Of a stretch of DNA of 64,000 nt, positions 8,166-16,466 are shown piece by piece. The translations under genes and the position numbers were made by a program. Every line of letters begins with the position of its first letter. Within the stretch, counting starts at the first letter, position 1. The DNA is from Devosia sp. (GTDB taxonomy: Bacteria > Pseudomonadota > Alphaproteobacteria > Rhizobiales > Devosiaceae): contig NZ_JACZKG010000049.1 of assembly GCF_014860165.1 (NCBI RefSeq), forward strand, positions 1 through 64,000, read 5' to 3'. Below the pieces are notes generated by a model. The model worked only from the letters and a program-made list of their open reading frames with translations. It was not told where the DNA came from and made no database searches.

Positions 8166-9356
8166 ATGAAGACCTTGCTCGCCGCTTTGGCAGTTTCCAC
8201 CGCCTTTACTGGCGCCGCCGCCGCGCAGGATGCGGCCCGCATCGCGCTGCTGCACGGCCTGTCGGGGTCGCCGCTCGAAGCCTATTCCAAGCAGACCCAT
8301 ACCGGCTTCGAACTGGGCCTCGAATACGCCACGGGCGGCACAATGGAAGTCAAGGGCATCCCGATCGAGCTGATCATCAAGGACACCCAGTTCAAGCCCG
8401 ACATCGCCCGCGCCCTCCTGGCCGAGGCTTATGGTAATGATGACGCGCTGATCGCGGTGGGCGACACATCCTCGGGCGTGGCGCTCTCCATGCTGCCGGT
8501 GGCCGCGGAATATGAACGCATCCTCCTGGTCGAACCGGCCGTGGCCGATGGCCTTACGGGTCCCGATTCCAACCGCTATGTGTTCAAGACCTCGCGCAAT
8601 TCCTCGATGGACATGCAGGCCCAGGCGCTGGCGCTGGCGCCCGACGAGAACCTCTATGTCGCCACCCTGGCGCAGGACTATGCTTTTGGCCGCGATGGCG
8701 TTGCGGCCTTCAAGACTGCGCTCGAGGGCACCGGCGCGCATCTGGTGGCCGAAGAATACGTGCCGCAGCAGACGACCGATTTCACTGCCACGATCGAACG
8801 CTTGTTCAATGCGCTCAAGGACCAGCCGGGCCGCAAGGTCATCATGATCTACGTGGCCGGCATCGACGCCATGACGCCGCTTGCTTCGGCCGATCCGGGG
8901 CGCTTCGAGATCGAGCTTTCCACCGGCGGCAATATCCTGCCCGCGCTCGCCGCCTATAAGCAGGTGCCGGGCATGGAAGGGGCGATCTACTACTACTACG
9001 AAGCGCCGGACAATGAGGTGAATGACTGGCTGGTCGAAGAGCACATGGCGCGCTTCGGCACCCCGCCCGATTTCTTCACCGCTGGCGGCATGGCTTCGGC
9101 CATGGCGGTGGTGAAGGCACTCGAAACCGCGCCCGACTGGGAGACCGAGACGCTGATCCAGACCATGGAAGGCATGAGTTTCGAGACCCCCAAGGGGACC
9201 ATGACCTTCCGACCGGAAGACCATCAGGCGCTCCAGGCCATGTACCACTTCAAGATCCGCGTCGAAGACGGCGTCGACTGGGCCATCCCCGAATTGGTGC
9301 GGGTCATCCAGCCGGACGAGATGGATATCCCGATCGGCCGCAACAACCAGGAATAA
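8166..9356 (+). CDS. HAAT-type ABC transporter substrate-binding protein
   Basis: This 396-residue periplasmic binding protein starts with a signal peptide (MKTLLAALAVSTAFTGAAAA, cleavage after the AAAA-Q region). The mature protein begins ARIALLHGLSGSPLEAYSKQ, typical of type I (LivK/AmiC-like) binding proteins. The ATG at 8166 has GGAGGA 9 nt upstream, and the frame upstream of it does not look coding. It is the first gene of an uptake operon with two ATPases, two permeases and a hydrolase. The substrate cannot be read from the sequence; amino acids, amides or small aromatics are typical of the family. A strong stem-loop follows the stop. Confidence 0.87.
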   Translation: MKTLLAALAVSTAFTGAAAAQDAARIALLHGLSGSPLEAYSKQTHTGFELGLEYATGGTMEVKGIPIELIIKDTQFKPDIARALLAEAYGNDDALIAVGDTSSGVALSMLPVAAEYERILLVEPAVADGLTGPDSNRYVFKTSRNSSMDMQAQALALAPDENLYVATLAQDYAFGRDGVAAFKTALEGTGAHLVAEEYVPQQTTDFTATIERLFNALKDQPGRKVIMIYVAGIDAMTPLASADPGRFEIELSTGGNILPALAAYKQVPGMEGAIYYYYEAPDNEVNDWLVEEHMARFGTPPDFFTAGGMASAMAVVKALETAPDWETETLIQTMEGMSFETPKGTMTFRPEDHQALQAMYHFKIRVEDGVDWAIPELVRVIQPDEMDIPIGRNNQE

Positions 9357-9382
9357 GCCGCGCCTCAAGCGGTCTTGACGGT

Positions 9383-9416
9383 GCGTCCGGCGGGGGTCCT
9401 CCTTCTCGCCGGACGC
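9383..9416 (+). terminator. Stem-loop between binding-protein and ATPase genes
   Basis: A perfect 10-bp stem GCGTCCGGCG/CGCCGGACGC closes a 14-nt loop in the gap after the substrate-binding-protein gene. No T-run follows. In ABC operons such structures usually stabilise the upstream mRNA or partly stop transcription, so that the binding protein is made in excess. Confidence 0.55.
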
Positions 9417-9435
9417 ATCAGACATGCGGGGACAC

Positions 9436-10206
9436 ATGCCCAGTTCGCCATCGATCCGAACCGAGAACCTGTCGATCCACTTCGGCGGCCACGCCGCGGT
9501 CAATAATGTCACCTGCGCCTTTCATCCGGGCGAACTGACGGTGATCGTTGGCCCCAATGGCGCCGGCAAGACCACCTGGTTCAACCTGGTCTCGGGCCAA
9601 TTGCGGCCGAGCGCCGGACGTATTCTCTTGGGCGAGCGGGACATTTCCCGGCTTGCGCCATCGGAGCGGGCCAAGGCCGGTATCGGAAGGGCCTTCCAGC
9701 TCACCAATCTCTTCCCCAAGCTCAGCGTGCTCGAAAATGTTCGATTGGCCGTGCAGTCACGGGCCAGGCAGGGCGGGCGGCTGTTTGCCCGCGCTGCCGC
9801 GCTTACCGGATTGACCGACAAGGCCATGCATTATCTCGCCGAAACCAACTTGACTGGGGCTGCCGCGCTGCTGGCATCGGCGCTGCCGCATGGCGACCAG
9901 CGCAAGCTGGAAGTGGCCATGCTCTTGGCCATGGAGCCGGATATCTTCATGTTCGACGAGCCGACGGCGGGCATGTCGGTGGACGAAGCGCCGATCATTC
10001 TCGACCTCATCGCCCGGATCAAGGCGGACACATCGCGCACCATTCTTCTGGTCGAGCACAAGATGGATGTAGTGCGGGCGCTGGCCGACCGCATCGTGGT
10101 GCTGCACAATGGCGAACTGGTCGCCGATGGCGATCCGGGCGAGGTGATGGCGCTCGATCTGGTGCGCGAAATCTATCTCGGCGTCGGCGCCGAGGAGGTG
10201 GCGTGA
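9436..10206 (+). CDS. LivG-like ABC transporter ATP-binding protein
   Basis: This is an ABC ATPase of the HAAT family, 256 residues from ATG 9436. Walker A is GPNGAGKTTWFN, Walker B is FMFDEPTAGMS, and the switch is LLVEHKMDVV. The signature region reads LPHGDQRKLEVAMLL rather than the canonical LSGGQ; the LPHG/Y-GDQR form is normal in LivG-type subunits. I preferred ATG 9436 to ATG 9424 because GGGGA lies 5 nt before it. The stop overlaps the next gene (ATGA). It supplies ATP hydrolysis for import with the LivF-like partner. Confidence 0.88.
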   Translation: MPSSPSIRTENLSIHFGGHAAVNNVTCAFHPGELTVIVGPNGAGKTTWFNLVSGQLRPSAGRILLGERDISRLAPSERAKAGIGRAFQLTNLFPKLSVLENVRLAVQSRARQGGRLFARAAALTGLTDKAMHYLAETNLTGAAALLASALPHGDQRKLEVAMLLAMEPDIFMFDEPTAGMSVDEAPIILDLIARIKADTSRTILLVEHKMDVVRALADRIVVLHNGELVADGDPGEVMALDLVREIYLGVGAEEVA

Positions 10207-10922
10207 TGGCCCCGGTGCTGCAACTGGACGATGTCCACACCGATATCGCGCAATACCAAATCCTGCATGGCGTCAGCCTGGCCATTCCCCAGGGCGGCGT
10301 GCATGTGATCCTGGGGCGCAATGGGGCGGGCAAAACCACGACGCTGCGTACCATCATGGGATTGTGGAAGGCGCGGAGCGGCAGCGTGCGGTTTCGCGGC
10401 GATGACATTACCCGGCTCTCGACCCCGGACATTGCGCAGCGCGGCATCGCATTCGTGCCCGAGAATATGGGCATTTTCGGTGGGCTGACCGTCGAAGAAA
10501 ACATGCGGCTGGCCACCAAGGACGGCAGCTTTGACACGCAGCGTCTCAATCGCGTGCATGGCATCTTCCCGGCAATGGCGCAGTTCTGGACCAAGCCGGC
10601 CCACGCCCTCTCGGGCGGGCAGAAGCAGATGCTAGCGGTGTCACGTGCCATCATCGAGCGCCGCGATCTCATCCTGGTCGACGAGCCGACCAAGGGCCTG
10701 GCGCCAGCCATCATCCGCAACATGATCACCGCCTTCCGCGAGATCGCCGAGGAAACCACGATCCTGCTCGTTGAGCAGAATTTCTACTTTGCCAAGGCGC
10801 TGGGGCAGAGTGTCGCCGTCATTGATGACGGCCGCATCGTCCACAGCGGTACCATGGCCGAACTCGCATCCGATGCGGGCCTGCAGAGCCGCTTTCTCAG
10901 CCTGTCTCTGGAAGCGCATTGA
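10206..10922 (+). CDS. LivF-like ABC transporter ATP-binding protein
   Basis: This is the second HAAT-type ABC ATPase, 238 residues. It has Walker A GRNGAGKTTTLR, signature LSGGQKQMLAVSRAI, Walker B LILVDEPTKGLAP and H-loop LLVEQN. The short length and the ALSGGQKQML segment fit LivF. The ATG overlaps the stop of the preceding gene (ATGA), giving translational coupling. It pairs with the LivG-like subunit on the cytoplasmic face of the LivH/LivM permeases. Confidence 0.88.
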   Translation: MAPVLQLDDVHTDIAQYQILHGVSLAIPQGGVHVILGRNGAGKTTTLRTIMGLWKARSGSVRFRGDDITRLSTPDIAQRGIAFVPENMGIFGGLTVEENMRLATKDGSFDTQRLNRVHGIFPAMAQFWTKPAHALSGGQKQMLAVSRAIIERRDLILVDEPTKGLAPAIIRNMITAFREIAEETTILLVEQNFYFAKALGQSVAVIDDGRIVHSGTMAELASDAGLQSRFLSLSLEAH

Positions 10923-10926
10923 GGAC

Positions 10927-11949
10927 ATGATGACCGACACCACCGCTTCGTTTCGCACCAGATTGACGACAGGCATCGACCGCTTTGGCGGGGTGCTGCT
11001 ACTGCCCGTGGAGCTCGCCGTGATTGCTCTGCTGCTCATTGGCCAGCCCTCGACCTGGGCGACGCTGACCATAGCGGGCCTTGCCATGGGCATGATGATT
11101 TTCCTGATGGCCTCCGGCCTCTCGCTGATCTTCGGGCTCATGGATGTGCTGAATTTTGGCCATTCCGCCTTCGTCACAGCCGGGGCCTTCATTGGCGCGA
11201 CCGTCCTGGGCTGGCTGGGCTTCTGGGTAACGGGCGGCAATCCGGCGCTCAACCTTGCCGGCCTGCTGCTGGCCATTGCCGCAGCCACCATCTTCGGCGG
11301 CCTTGCCGGCTGGTTCTTCGAACGCGTCGTCATCCGGCCCGTCTATCAGGACCATTTGCGGCAGATCCTGATCACCGTCGGTGCACTGATCGTGGCCGAG
11401 GAACTGGTGCTGCTGATCTGGGGCGGCGCGCCGATACCCGTGCCGCGCCCGGCGGTGCTCACGGGCTCGCTGGTGCTGGGCGGGGTGTCGGTCGAAATCT
11501 ACCGCATCTTTGCCTTTGCGCTGGGGCTGGCCGTCTATGTCGCGCTCTATCTGGTGCTCAACCGCACACGGCTGGGCCTGCTCATCCGCGCCGGGGTGGA
11601 AAACCGCGAAATGGTCGAGGCGCTGGGTTTCCGCATCGACCGGCTGTTCATCCTGGTCTTCATGGCCGGTTCAGCGCTGGCGGCCATGGGCGGGGCCATG
11701 TGGGCGGGCTACCAGGGGCTGATCACCGCAGCGCTGGGGTCGGAAATGATGATCCTTGTCTTCATCGTCGTCATCATCGGGGGGCTGGGCTCGATCCAGG
11801 GATCGCTGCTGGGCGCGATCCTGGTGGGCCTGATGGCCAACTATGTCGCCTTTCTCGTCCCCAAGATGGCGCTGGCCTCCAACATGCTGCTGATGATGGC
11901 GATCCTGCTCTGGCGGCCCTATGGGCTGTTGCCCGCGGTCAAGCGGTGA
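10927..11949 (+). CDS. LivH-like ABC transporter permease
   Basis: This is a 340-residue inner-membrane permease with about eight to nine hydrophobic segments. Family marks include GLSLIFGLMDVLNFGHSAFV, then ENREMVEALGFRIDRLF in the cytoplasmic loop that contacts the ATPases, and VVIIGGLGSIQGSLLGAILV. The start is ATG 10927 (or the adjacent ATG 10930); the open frame reaches further upstream but overlaps the LivF-like gene. It forms the channel with the LivM-like subunit. Confidence 0.88.
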   Translation: MMTDTTASFRTRLTTGIDRFGGVLLLPVELAVIALLLIGQPSTWATLTIAGLAMGMMIFLMASGLSLIFGLMDVLNFGHSAFVTAGAFIGATVLGWLGFWVTGGNPALNLAGLLLAIAAATIFGGLAGWFFERVVIRPVYQDHLRQILITVGALIVAEELVLLIWGGAPIPVPRPAVLTGSLVLGGVSVEIYRIFAFALGLAVYVALYLVLNRTRLGLLIRAGVENREMVEALGFRIDRLFILVFMAGSALAAMGGAMWAGYQGLITAALGSEMMILVFIVVIIGGLGSIQGSLLGAILVGLMANYVAFLVPKMALASNMLLMMAILLWRPYGLLPAVKR

Positions 11950-11962
11950 GGCCGAGGTGAAC

Positions 11963-13081
11963 ATGGCACAGACCACTTCCGCCATCGGCGCTGCCGTCCC
12001 CAACTCAAAGGCGGGTCGCACCTTTGCCGGACGCGTGACCGTCTATGGCTTGGTGGCCCTGATTGGCCTGGCCCTGGCGCTGGCGCCATTCCTGTTCCCC
12101 GATGTGCGCAGCCAGGAGGTTGCGGCCCGCATCTGCGTCTTCATCGTGCTGGTGGCTAGCTATGACCTGCTGATCGGCTATACCGGGATTGTCTCCTTCG
12201 CACACACCATGTTCTTCGGGCTGGGCGCCTATGGTACAGCAATCGCGATCAAGACCATGGGACCGGGCTTCGAAGCGATCCTGCTTGGCGGCGGCATCGG
12301 TATCGTTGCGGCTTTGGTGCTGGCGCTGCTCATCGGCCTCCTCTCCTTGCGGGTGAAGGCGATCTTCTTTGCCATGGTGACGCTCGCTGCCGCTTCGGTG
12401 ATGATGGTGCTGGCCAGTCAGTTGTCCGATTTCACCGGGGGTGAGGACGGCATCACCTATTCGATCCCGAAATTGTTCGCGCCTGCCACCGAACTTCTTG
12501 CGGACGCAGACGGCAAGGCCTTGAGGCTGTTTGGCGTTGCCCTCAATGGGAAGCTGGCGCTCTACTATTTCGTCTTCATCTCCGCCCTCGTGCTGTTCCT
12601 AGGAATGTTGCGCATCGTCGCCTCGCCGCTCGGTTCGGTGCTGCAGGCCATCCGCGAGAACGAGATGCGCGCCGAGGCCATCGGCTATCGGGTAGTAGTC
12701 TATCGCACCGCAATCTTCTGCATCGCCGCCGGCGTCGCCGCCTGCGCCGGCATCCTGCGAGCGGTCTGGCTCAAATATACCGGGCCGGAGGTCGTGCTGT
12801 CCTTCGACATCATGATCGACATCCTGCTCATGGTGGTGATCGGGGGCATGGGCACCATGTGGGGGGCGGTGATCGGCGTCGTACTGATGACGCTGGCCCA
12901 ATATTATCTCAAGGACCTGATGGCCCTCGGCGCCGAAGCGTCGTCGGCCCTCCCCATCGTGCCCGACCTGCTCAATCCCGAGCGCTGGCTGCTCTGGCTG
13001 GGCCTGTGCTTCATTCTCCTGGTCTACTTCTTCCCGGCGGGCATTGCCGGCACGCTCATGGGCAAGGGAGTGCGGAGATGA
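11963..13081 (+). CDS. LivM-like ABC transporter permease
   Basis: This 372-residue permease has a cytoplasmic N-terminus of about 30 residues and then about nine to ten membrane segments. LivM-type marks are SYDLLIGYTGIVSFAHTMFF, LLSLRVKAIFFAMVTLA, the coupling segment IRENEMRAEAIGY and VVIGGMGTMWGAVIGVV. ATG 11963 follows an in-frame GTG at 11957; either could start. Its stop overlaps the hydrolase start (ATGA). It completes a full HAAT importer. Confidence 0.87.
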   Translation: MAQTTSAIGAAVPNSKAGRTFAGRVTVYGLVALIGLALALAPFLFPDVRSQEVAARICVFIVLVASYDLLIGYTGIVSFAHTMFFGLGAYGTAIAIKTMGPGFEAILLGGGIGIVAALVLALLIGLLSLRVKAIFFAMVTLAAASVMMVLASQLSDFTGGEDGITYSIPKLFAPATELLADADGKALRLFGVALNGKLALYYFVFISALVLFLGMLRIVASPLGSVLQAIRENEMRAEAIGYRVVVYRTAIFCIAAGVAACAGILRAVWLKYTGPEVVLSFDIMIDILLMVVIGGMGTMWGAVIGVVLMTLAQYYLKDLMALGAEASSALPIVPDLLNPERWLLWLGLCFILLVYFFPAGIAGTLMGKGVRR

Positions 13082-13917
13082 GCCAGCCGCGCTCCACCTA
13101 TCTCGATGCGGCAGGATTCGAGATGCACGTCACCGAATGGGGCGACAGAGGTAATCCTGCGCTGGTCATGTGGCATGGCCTCGCCCGGACCGGCCGGGAC
13201 TTCGACGAGGCGGCGGCCGCCTTGTCCGACCGCTATTTCATCCTCTGCCCTGATACGCTTGGACGGGGCCTGTCGGCCTGGGCGCCGCGGGGCGCCGCAG
13301 ACTACACTTTTGCCACCTATGGCGACATGGCAACGGCCATGCTGGACCACTATGGCATCGGTCGGTGTGGCTGGATTGGCACCTCGATGGGTGGTCTGCT
13401 CGGCATCACCCTGGCTGCGGGTTCCTTGCGCGACAGCATCAGCCATCTGATCATCAATGATGTGGGGCCTGACATTCCGGCCGACAGCGCCCGCCGCATC
13501 GCCGACTATGTCGGCAGTCCACCCGTCTTCGATACGGTCAGCGAGTATGAGGCCTGGTTGCGCCGCACCTACGCCCCCTTTGGCACCAATTCCGATCGTT
13601 TCTGGCGCCGAATGACCGATACGTCGGTGCGACGCACCGGCTCGGGCAGGCTGACGGTGCATTACGACCCGGCAATCGTCTCGCAGATGGGTGAGAACAA
13701 GGCCGATCTCGACGTCTGGACGGCTTACGATGCGGTCTCGGCAAAAACGCTGCTGATCCGCGGCGAGCATTCCGATGTGCTCCCGCCCACGATTGCCAGC
13801 GCCATGCGCATGCGTGGACCTTGCCCGCCGCTGGTCACCGTGCCCGACTGCGGCCACGCCCCCACCTTGGCCGACGAGTGGCAAATTGGCCTGTTGCGGG
13901 ATTTCCTTGCGGACTAA
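13078..13917 (+). CDS. Alpha/beta hydrolase
   Basis: This is a 279-residue alpha/beta-hydrolase-fold enzyme. The oxyanion segment is MWHGLARTGRDFD, the nucleophile elbow is GTSMGG with serine as nucleophile, the acid probably lies in the LLIRGEHSDVLPP segment, and the catalytic histidine is in PDCGHAPTL near the end. There is no signal peptide. It is translationally coupled to the last permease gene, so it probably cleaves an ester, amide or ring product of the imported compound. The substrate is unknown; a hydrolase as last gene of a HAAT operon suggests the transporter serves a specific catabolic route. Confidence 0.82.
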   Translation: MSQPRSTYLDAAGFEMHVTEWGDRGNPALVMWHGLARTGRDFDEAAAALSDRYFILCPDTLGRGLSAWAPRGAADYTFATYGDMATAMLDHYGIGRCGWIGTSMGGLLGITLAAGSLRDSISHLIINDVGPDIPADSARRIADYVGSPPVFDTVSEYEAWLRRTYAPFGTNSDRFWRRMTDTSVRRTGSGRLTVHYDPAIVSQMGENKADLDVWTAYDAVSAKTLLIRGEHSDVLPPTIASAMRMRGPCPPLVTVPDCGHAPTLADEWQIGLLRDFLAD

Positions 13918-14018
13918 CGCGCCGCCGAGTGCCCAATGGCGCCCGACCGCGCCGCAGACGCCTGTCCTGAACGTCTGCTTCTCGCGTCGCGGACGCCAGA
14001 AGCCGTCAGTCCCCTTGC

Positions 14019-14105
14019 GGCCCCGGCTCTGCCGTTGGGCGGGAGCTAAAGAACGGCAGGTTTTGGGCTGCGGCCCGAGTAGCTGGAACGGCGACAAAGG
14101 GGTCG
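14019..14105. repeat. Dispersed repeat, left-type element, copy 1
   Basis: About 88 bp, 94% identical to 39627-39714 and in the same orientation (five differences including one indel). The core reads CGTTGGGCGGGAGCTAAA then AACGGCAGGTTTTGGG and GGCCCGAGTAG. It is immediately followed by a right-type element here, whereas at 39.6 kb a recombinase gene lies between the two types. Confidence 0.75.
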
Positions 14106-14124
14106 GAACCCGCCGGACGGGAAC

Positions 14125-14185
14125 GCGCCCCATTCCGGTCGTTCGAGCGCTTTGGCGATATCCCAAAAGCAGCCGGCCCGCCCGG
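14125..14185. repeat. Dispersed repeat, right-type element, copy 1
   Basis: This element starts GCGCCCCATTCCGGTCGTTC and ends in the CCCAAAAGCAGCCGGC region. It shares its start and its spaced TTCCC-AAAGC end with elements near 25443, 30010, 40453 and 44823. Confidence 0.55.
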
Positions 14186-14406
14186 GCCACCGCAATGTCC
14201 TCGTGGCGTGGATTGCGGGCGGTCCGATCACATTGCATAAACCGAGGCTCGGCTCGGTTACAGCCCTAAACGCGTGTCGCGCTGATGTCCATTTGTCTCG
14301 TCGAAATGGTGGACCTAAGCCCCTTCCGACGATGGAAAGCACGACCTGGATTACCGTTGCGGGAGCGACGGTAGCAATTCTCGGCTCTTCATGGGCATCA
14401 AAAACA

Positions 14407-14925
14407 CTATGAATTGACCTGCTCGATCAGCGCAAGCAGACCCATGAGTATCTCCCTCGGTGAGGGCGGGCACCCCGGAATGTGGAGGTCGACGGGGACG
14501 ACGCTGTGTGCTCCGTCAAGCACAGCATAGCTGCCAGCAAAGCAACCGCCGTCCCGGGCGCAGTCGCCAATAGCGACGACCCATTTGGGGTTGGGCATCG
14601 CCTCGTAAGTCCGCCGTAGGGCTTCGCGCATGTTTTTGGTGACCGGACCCGTGACCGTCAGCACGTCGGCATGGCGCGGAGAGGCAACAAAGCGGACACC
14701 GAAGCGCTCGATATCGTAAAAGACGTTGTTGAGGGCATTAAGCTCAAGTTCGCAGCCGTTGCACGATCCGGCATCGACTGTCCTTATCGACAGGCTCCGT
14801 CCGAGCCGCTGGCGGGCGGCACGGTCGATTGCCGCCGCCAGCTCGGCGATTGCCCAATCCTCGGGCATCGGCGGCCGCTCGGTAAGAGGGGCTTGCAGTA
14901 TGCCGTCCAGAAGCAGTCTGCGCAT
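14407..14925 (-). CDS. Hyf/NuoB-like small subunit of Ehr-type complex
   Basis: This is a 172-residue iron-sulfur subunit of the NuoB/HyfI/HycG family. The cysteines for the [4Fe-4S] cluster next to the large subunit are present: CNGCE (C55, C58), GDCARDGGC (C122, C128) and PGCPPSP (C152). It starts at ATG 14925 (GTG 14928 is adjacent) 9 nt after the stop of the large-subunit gene and is the last gene of the six-gene operon. It would pass electrons between the large subunit and a partner; no ferredoxin-like HyfA/HyfH subunit is encoded in this cluster. Confidence 0.85.
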   Translation of the reverse strand: MRRLLLDGILQAPLTERPPMPEDWAIAELAAAIDRAARQRLGRSLSIRTVDAGSCNGCELELNALNNVFYDIERFGVRFVASPRHADVLTVTGPVTKNMREALRRTYEAMPNPKWVVAIGDCARDGGCFAGSYAVLDGAHSVVPVDLHIPGCPPSPREILMGLLALIEQVNS

Positions 14926-14934
14926 CACGTTACT

Positions 14935-16449
14935 CTAGAGGTCGTGCCCGGAATACGAGCAATTGAACGATTTATTGCAAAGCGGAAAATCGGCGACGAT
15001 GTTGTTTTCGATCGCTGCCTCCAGTAGCGGCCACTGGAACCAGCTGGGGTCTCGCAGGTGGCAGCGTTCCACCTTCCCGTCGCCGCCGAGCCGCAGCCAG
15101 ACGAGGATATCGCCGCGAAAACCTTCCACCAGGGCTGCACCTTCGCAAGGCTCGGTCCTGTCGGCAAAGCTGCCGACCAGCGCGCCCCCCGGCAGCGCCG
15201 AGAGCATCTGCTTGACCAGCGAGAGGCTCTGCTCGACTTCCCGTATGCGAATCCAGACTCTAGCGTCCACGTCGCCTTCGCTCAGCACCGGCACTTCGAA
15301 AGCGAGCTGGTCGTAGGGCGCATAGGGTTGCGTACGCCGCGTGTCAAAGCTCCGCCCCGATGCCCGGCCGATGTAGCCGCCGGCGCCGTACTGCGTTGCC
15401 AAAGCAGGCTTCAGCACCCCGGTCGAAACCGTCCGATCCTGCAAGGACGCGGTATTGTCGTAGGTTTCGACTAGCCGAGGCAACTGTTCGCCGATGCTGG
15501 CGATGAGCGCCGTGATTGCCTCCACCCCGTCGGGGCCGGGGTCAATGGAAACACCCCCCGGGACGATGCAGTCTCGCATCAGGCGATGACCGAAGGCAGT
15601 AACAGCTGCGCGCAAGACCCTTTCGCGCAAGGCACCAAAGTGCGCATGCAGGAGGGGGAAAGCGGCATCATTGCAGATGGCGCCGATATCACCGAGATGG
15701 TTGGCTAGGCGCTCCAGCTCCGCCATGAGCGCCCGCAGCCAGATCGCCCGGGCCGGAATCTCGAGTTGCAGCGCCGACTCCGCGGCCATGGCGAACGCCC
15801 ATCCGTAAGCAACCGTACTGTCTCCGGAGACGCGGCCGGCCAGCTTTGCGGCCCCTGCCAGGTCGGCGCCGGCCATCAGGGACTCGATGCCTTTGTGAGC
15901 GTAGCCCAGCCGCTCCTCGAGCCGCACCACCGCTTCGCCGTTCGCGGTGAATCGGAAGTGACCGGGCTCGATAATGCCGGCATGCACCGGGCCCACGGCG
16001 ATCTGATGCAGGCCCCCGCCCTCGACCGGCAGGAACGTGTAGAGCTCGGAATCTCGCCTTGCAGTCCGGGGGGGATTGAGGGGAAAGCTCTCGGGCCAGC
16101 ATCCATGATCGAGCCAGGGGCGCTGGTCCGGAAGCCCGACGGGCACCAGGCCGAAAAGGTCCAGTATTGCCCTCTCAAGCCGAATGGCGGGAGGATGTGC
16201 CTGGCCGACCGATGGGTAGACGCCGTCCGGACATGGCAGGCTGAGGATGGCGACGGTGTTGGTCGCTGCCTCGATCACGGCCATGTGCACGCACTCGGTT
16301 TCGCCCCAAAGGCCGAGCAGGGTCATTTTCACGCTTACCAGCCCAGCGATGGCACGCTGCCACGTGGACGACTGGACAGTGCATCGCGGCCAGGGAGCGT
16401 GATATGGGACCAACATCCCCTCAGCGACGAGATCGGCCAAGCCTGACAT
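14935..16449 (-). CDS. HyfG-like large subunit lacking NiFe ligands
   Basis: This 504-residue subunit fuses a short NuoC-like N-terminus (about 1-135) to a NuoD/hydrogenase-large-subunit domain. Family landmarks are present: VGPVHAGIIEPGHFRFTA, RLGYAHKGIE, DYVPGG-like IVPGGVSIDPG. The place where NiFe hydrogenases have RxCGxC reads GRVSGDS (about 205-211), with no cysteines. The C-terminal motif reads DFPLCNKSFNCSYSGHDL, giving C491 and C497 rather than the DPCxxCxxH pattern. The NiFe centre therefore cannot form in the usual way. ATG 16449 was chosen because it follows a GGAG and begins the conserved region; the frame is open far upstream, over hyfF. This points to an Ehr complex, not a true hydrogenase. 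Confidence 0.82.
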   Translation of the reverse strand: MSGLADLVAEGMLVPYHAPWPRCTVQSSTWQRAIAGLVSVKMTLLGLWGETECVHMAVIEAATNTVAILSLPCPDGVYPSVGQAHPPAIRLERAILDLFGLVPVGLPDQRPWLDHGCWPESFPLNPPRTARRDSELYTFLPVEGGGLHQIAVGPVHAGIIEPGHFRFTANGEAVVRLEERLGYAHKGIESLMAGADLAGAAKLAGRVSGDSTVAYGWAFAMAAESALQLEIPARAIWLRALMAELERLANHLGDIGAICNDAAFPLLHAHFGALRERVLRAAVTAFGHRLMRDCIVPGGVSIDPGPDGVEAITALIASIGEQLPRLVETYDNTASLQDRTVSTGVLKPALATQYGAGGYIGRASGRSFDTRRTQPYAPYDQLAFEVPVLSEGDVDARVWIRIREVEQSLSLVKQMLSALPGGALVGSFADRTEPCEGAALVEGFRGDILVWLRLGGDGKVERCHLRDPSWFQWPLLEAAIENNIVADFPLCNKSFNCSYSGHDL

Positions 16450-16466
16450 TTGGGCTCCTCCTGCGT

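Larger units (their letters stand above)
13918..14406. other. Intergenic region with two abutting repeat elements
   Basis: This is the space between the convergent hydrolase and hyfI ends. It contains two dispersed repeat elements side by side (listed separately at 14019-14105 and 14125-14185). The rest, including a 26-codon frame at 14332-14412, shows nothing recognisable as a gene. Confidence 0.6.

Noticed and set aside
7995-9512. Long minus-strand open frame opposite the HAAT binding-protein gene
   Set aside because: It is histidine/arginine-rich with no family marks and lies wholly opposite a clear gene, as expected from third-position GC bias.
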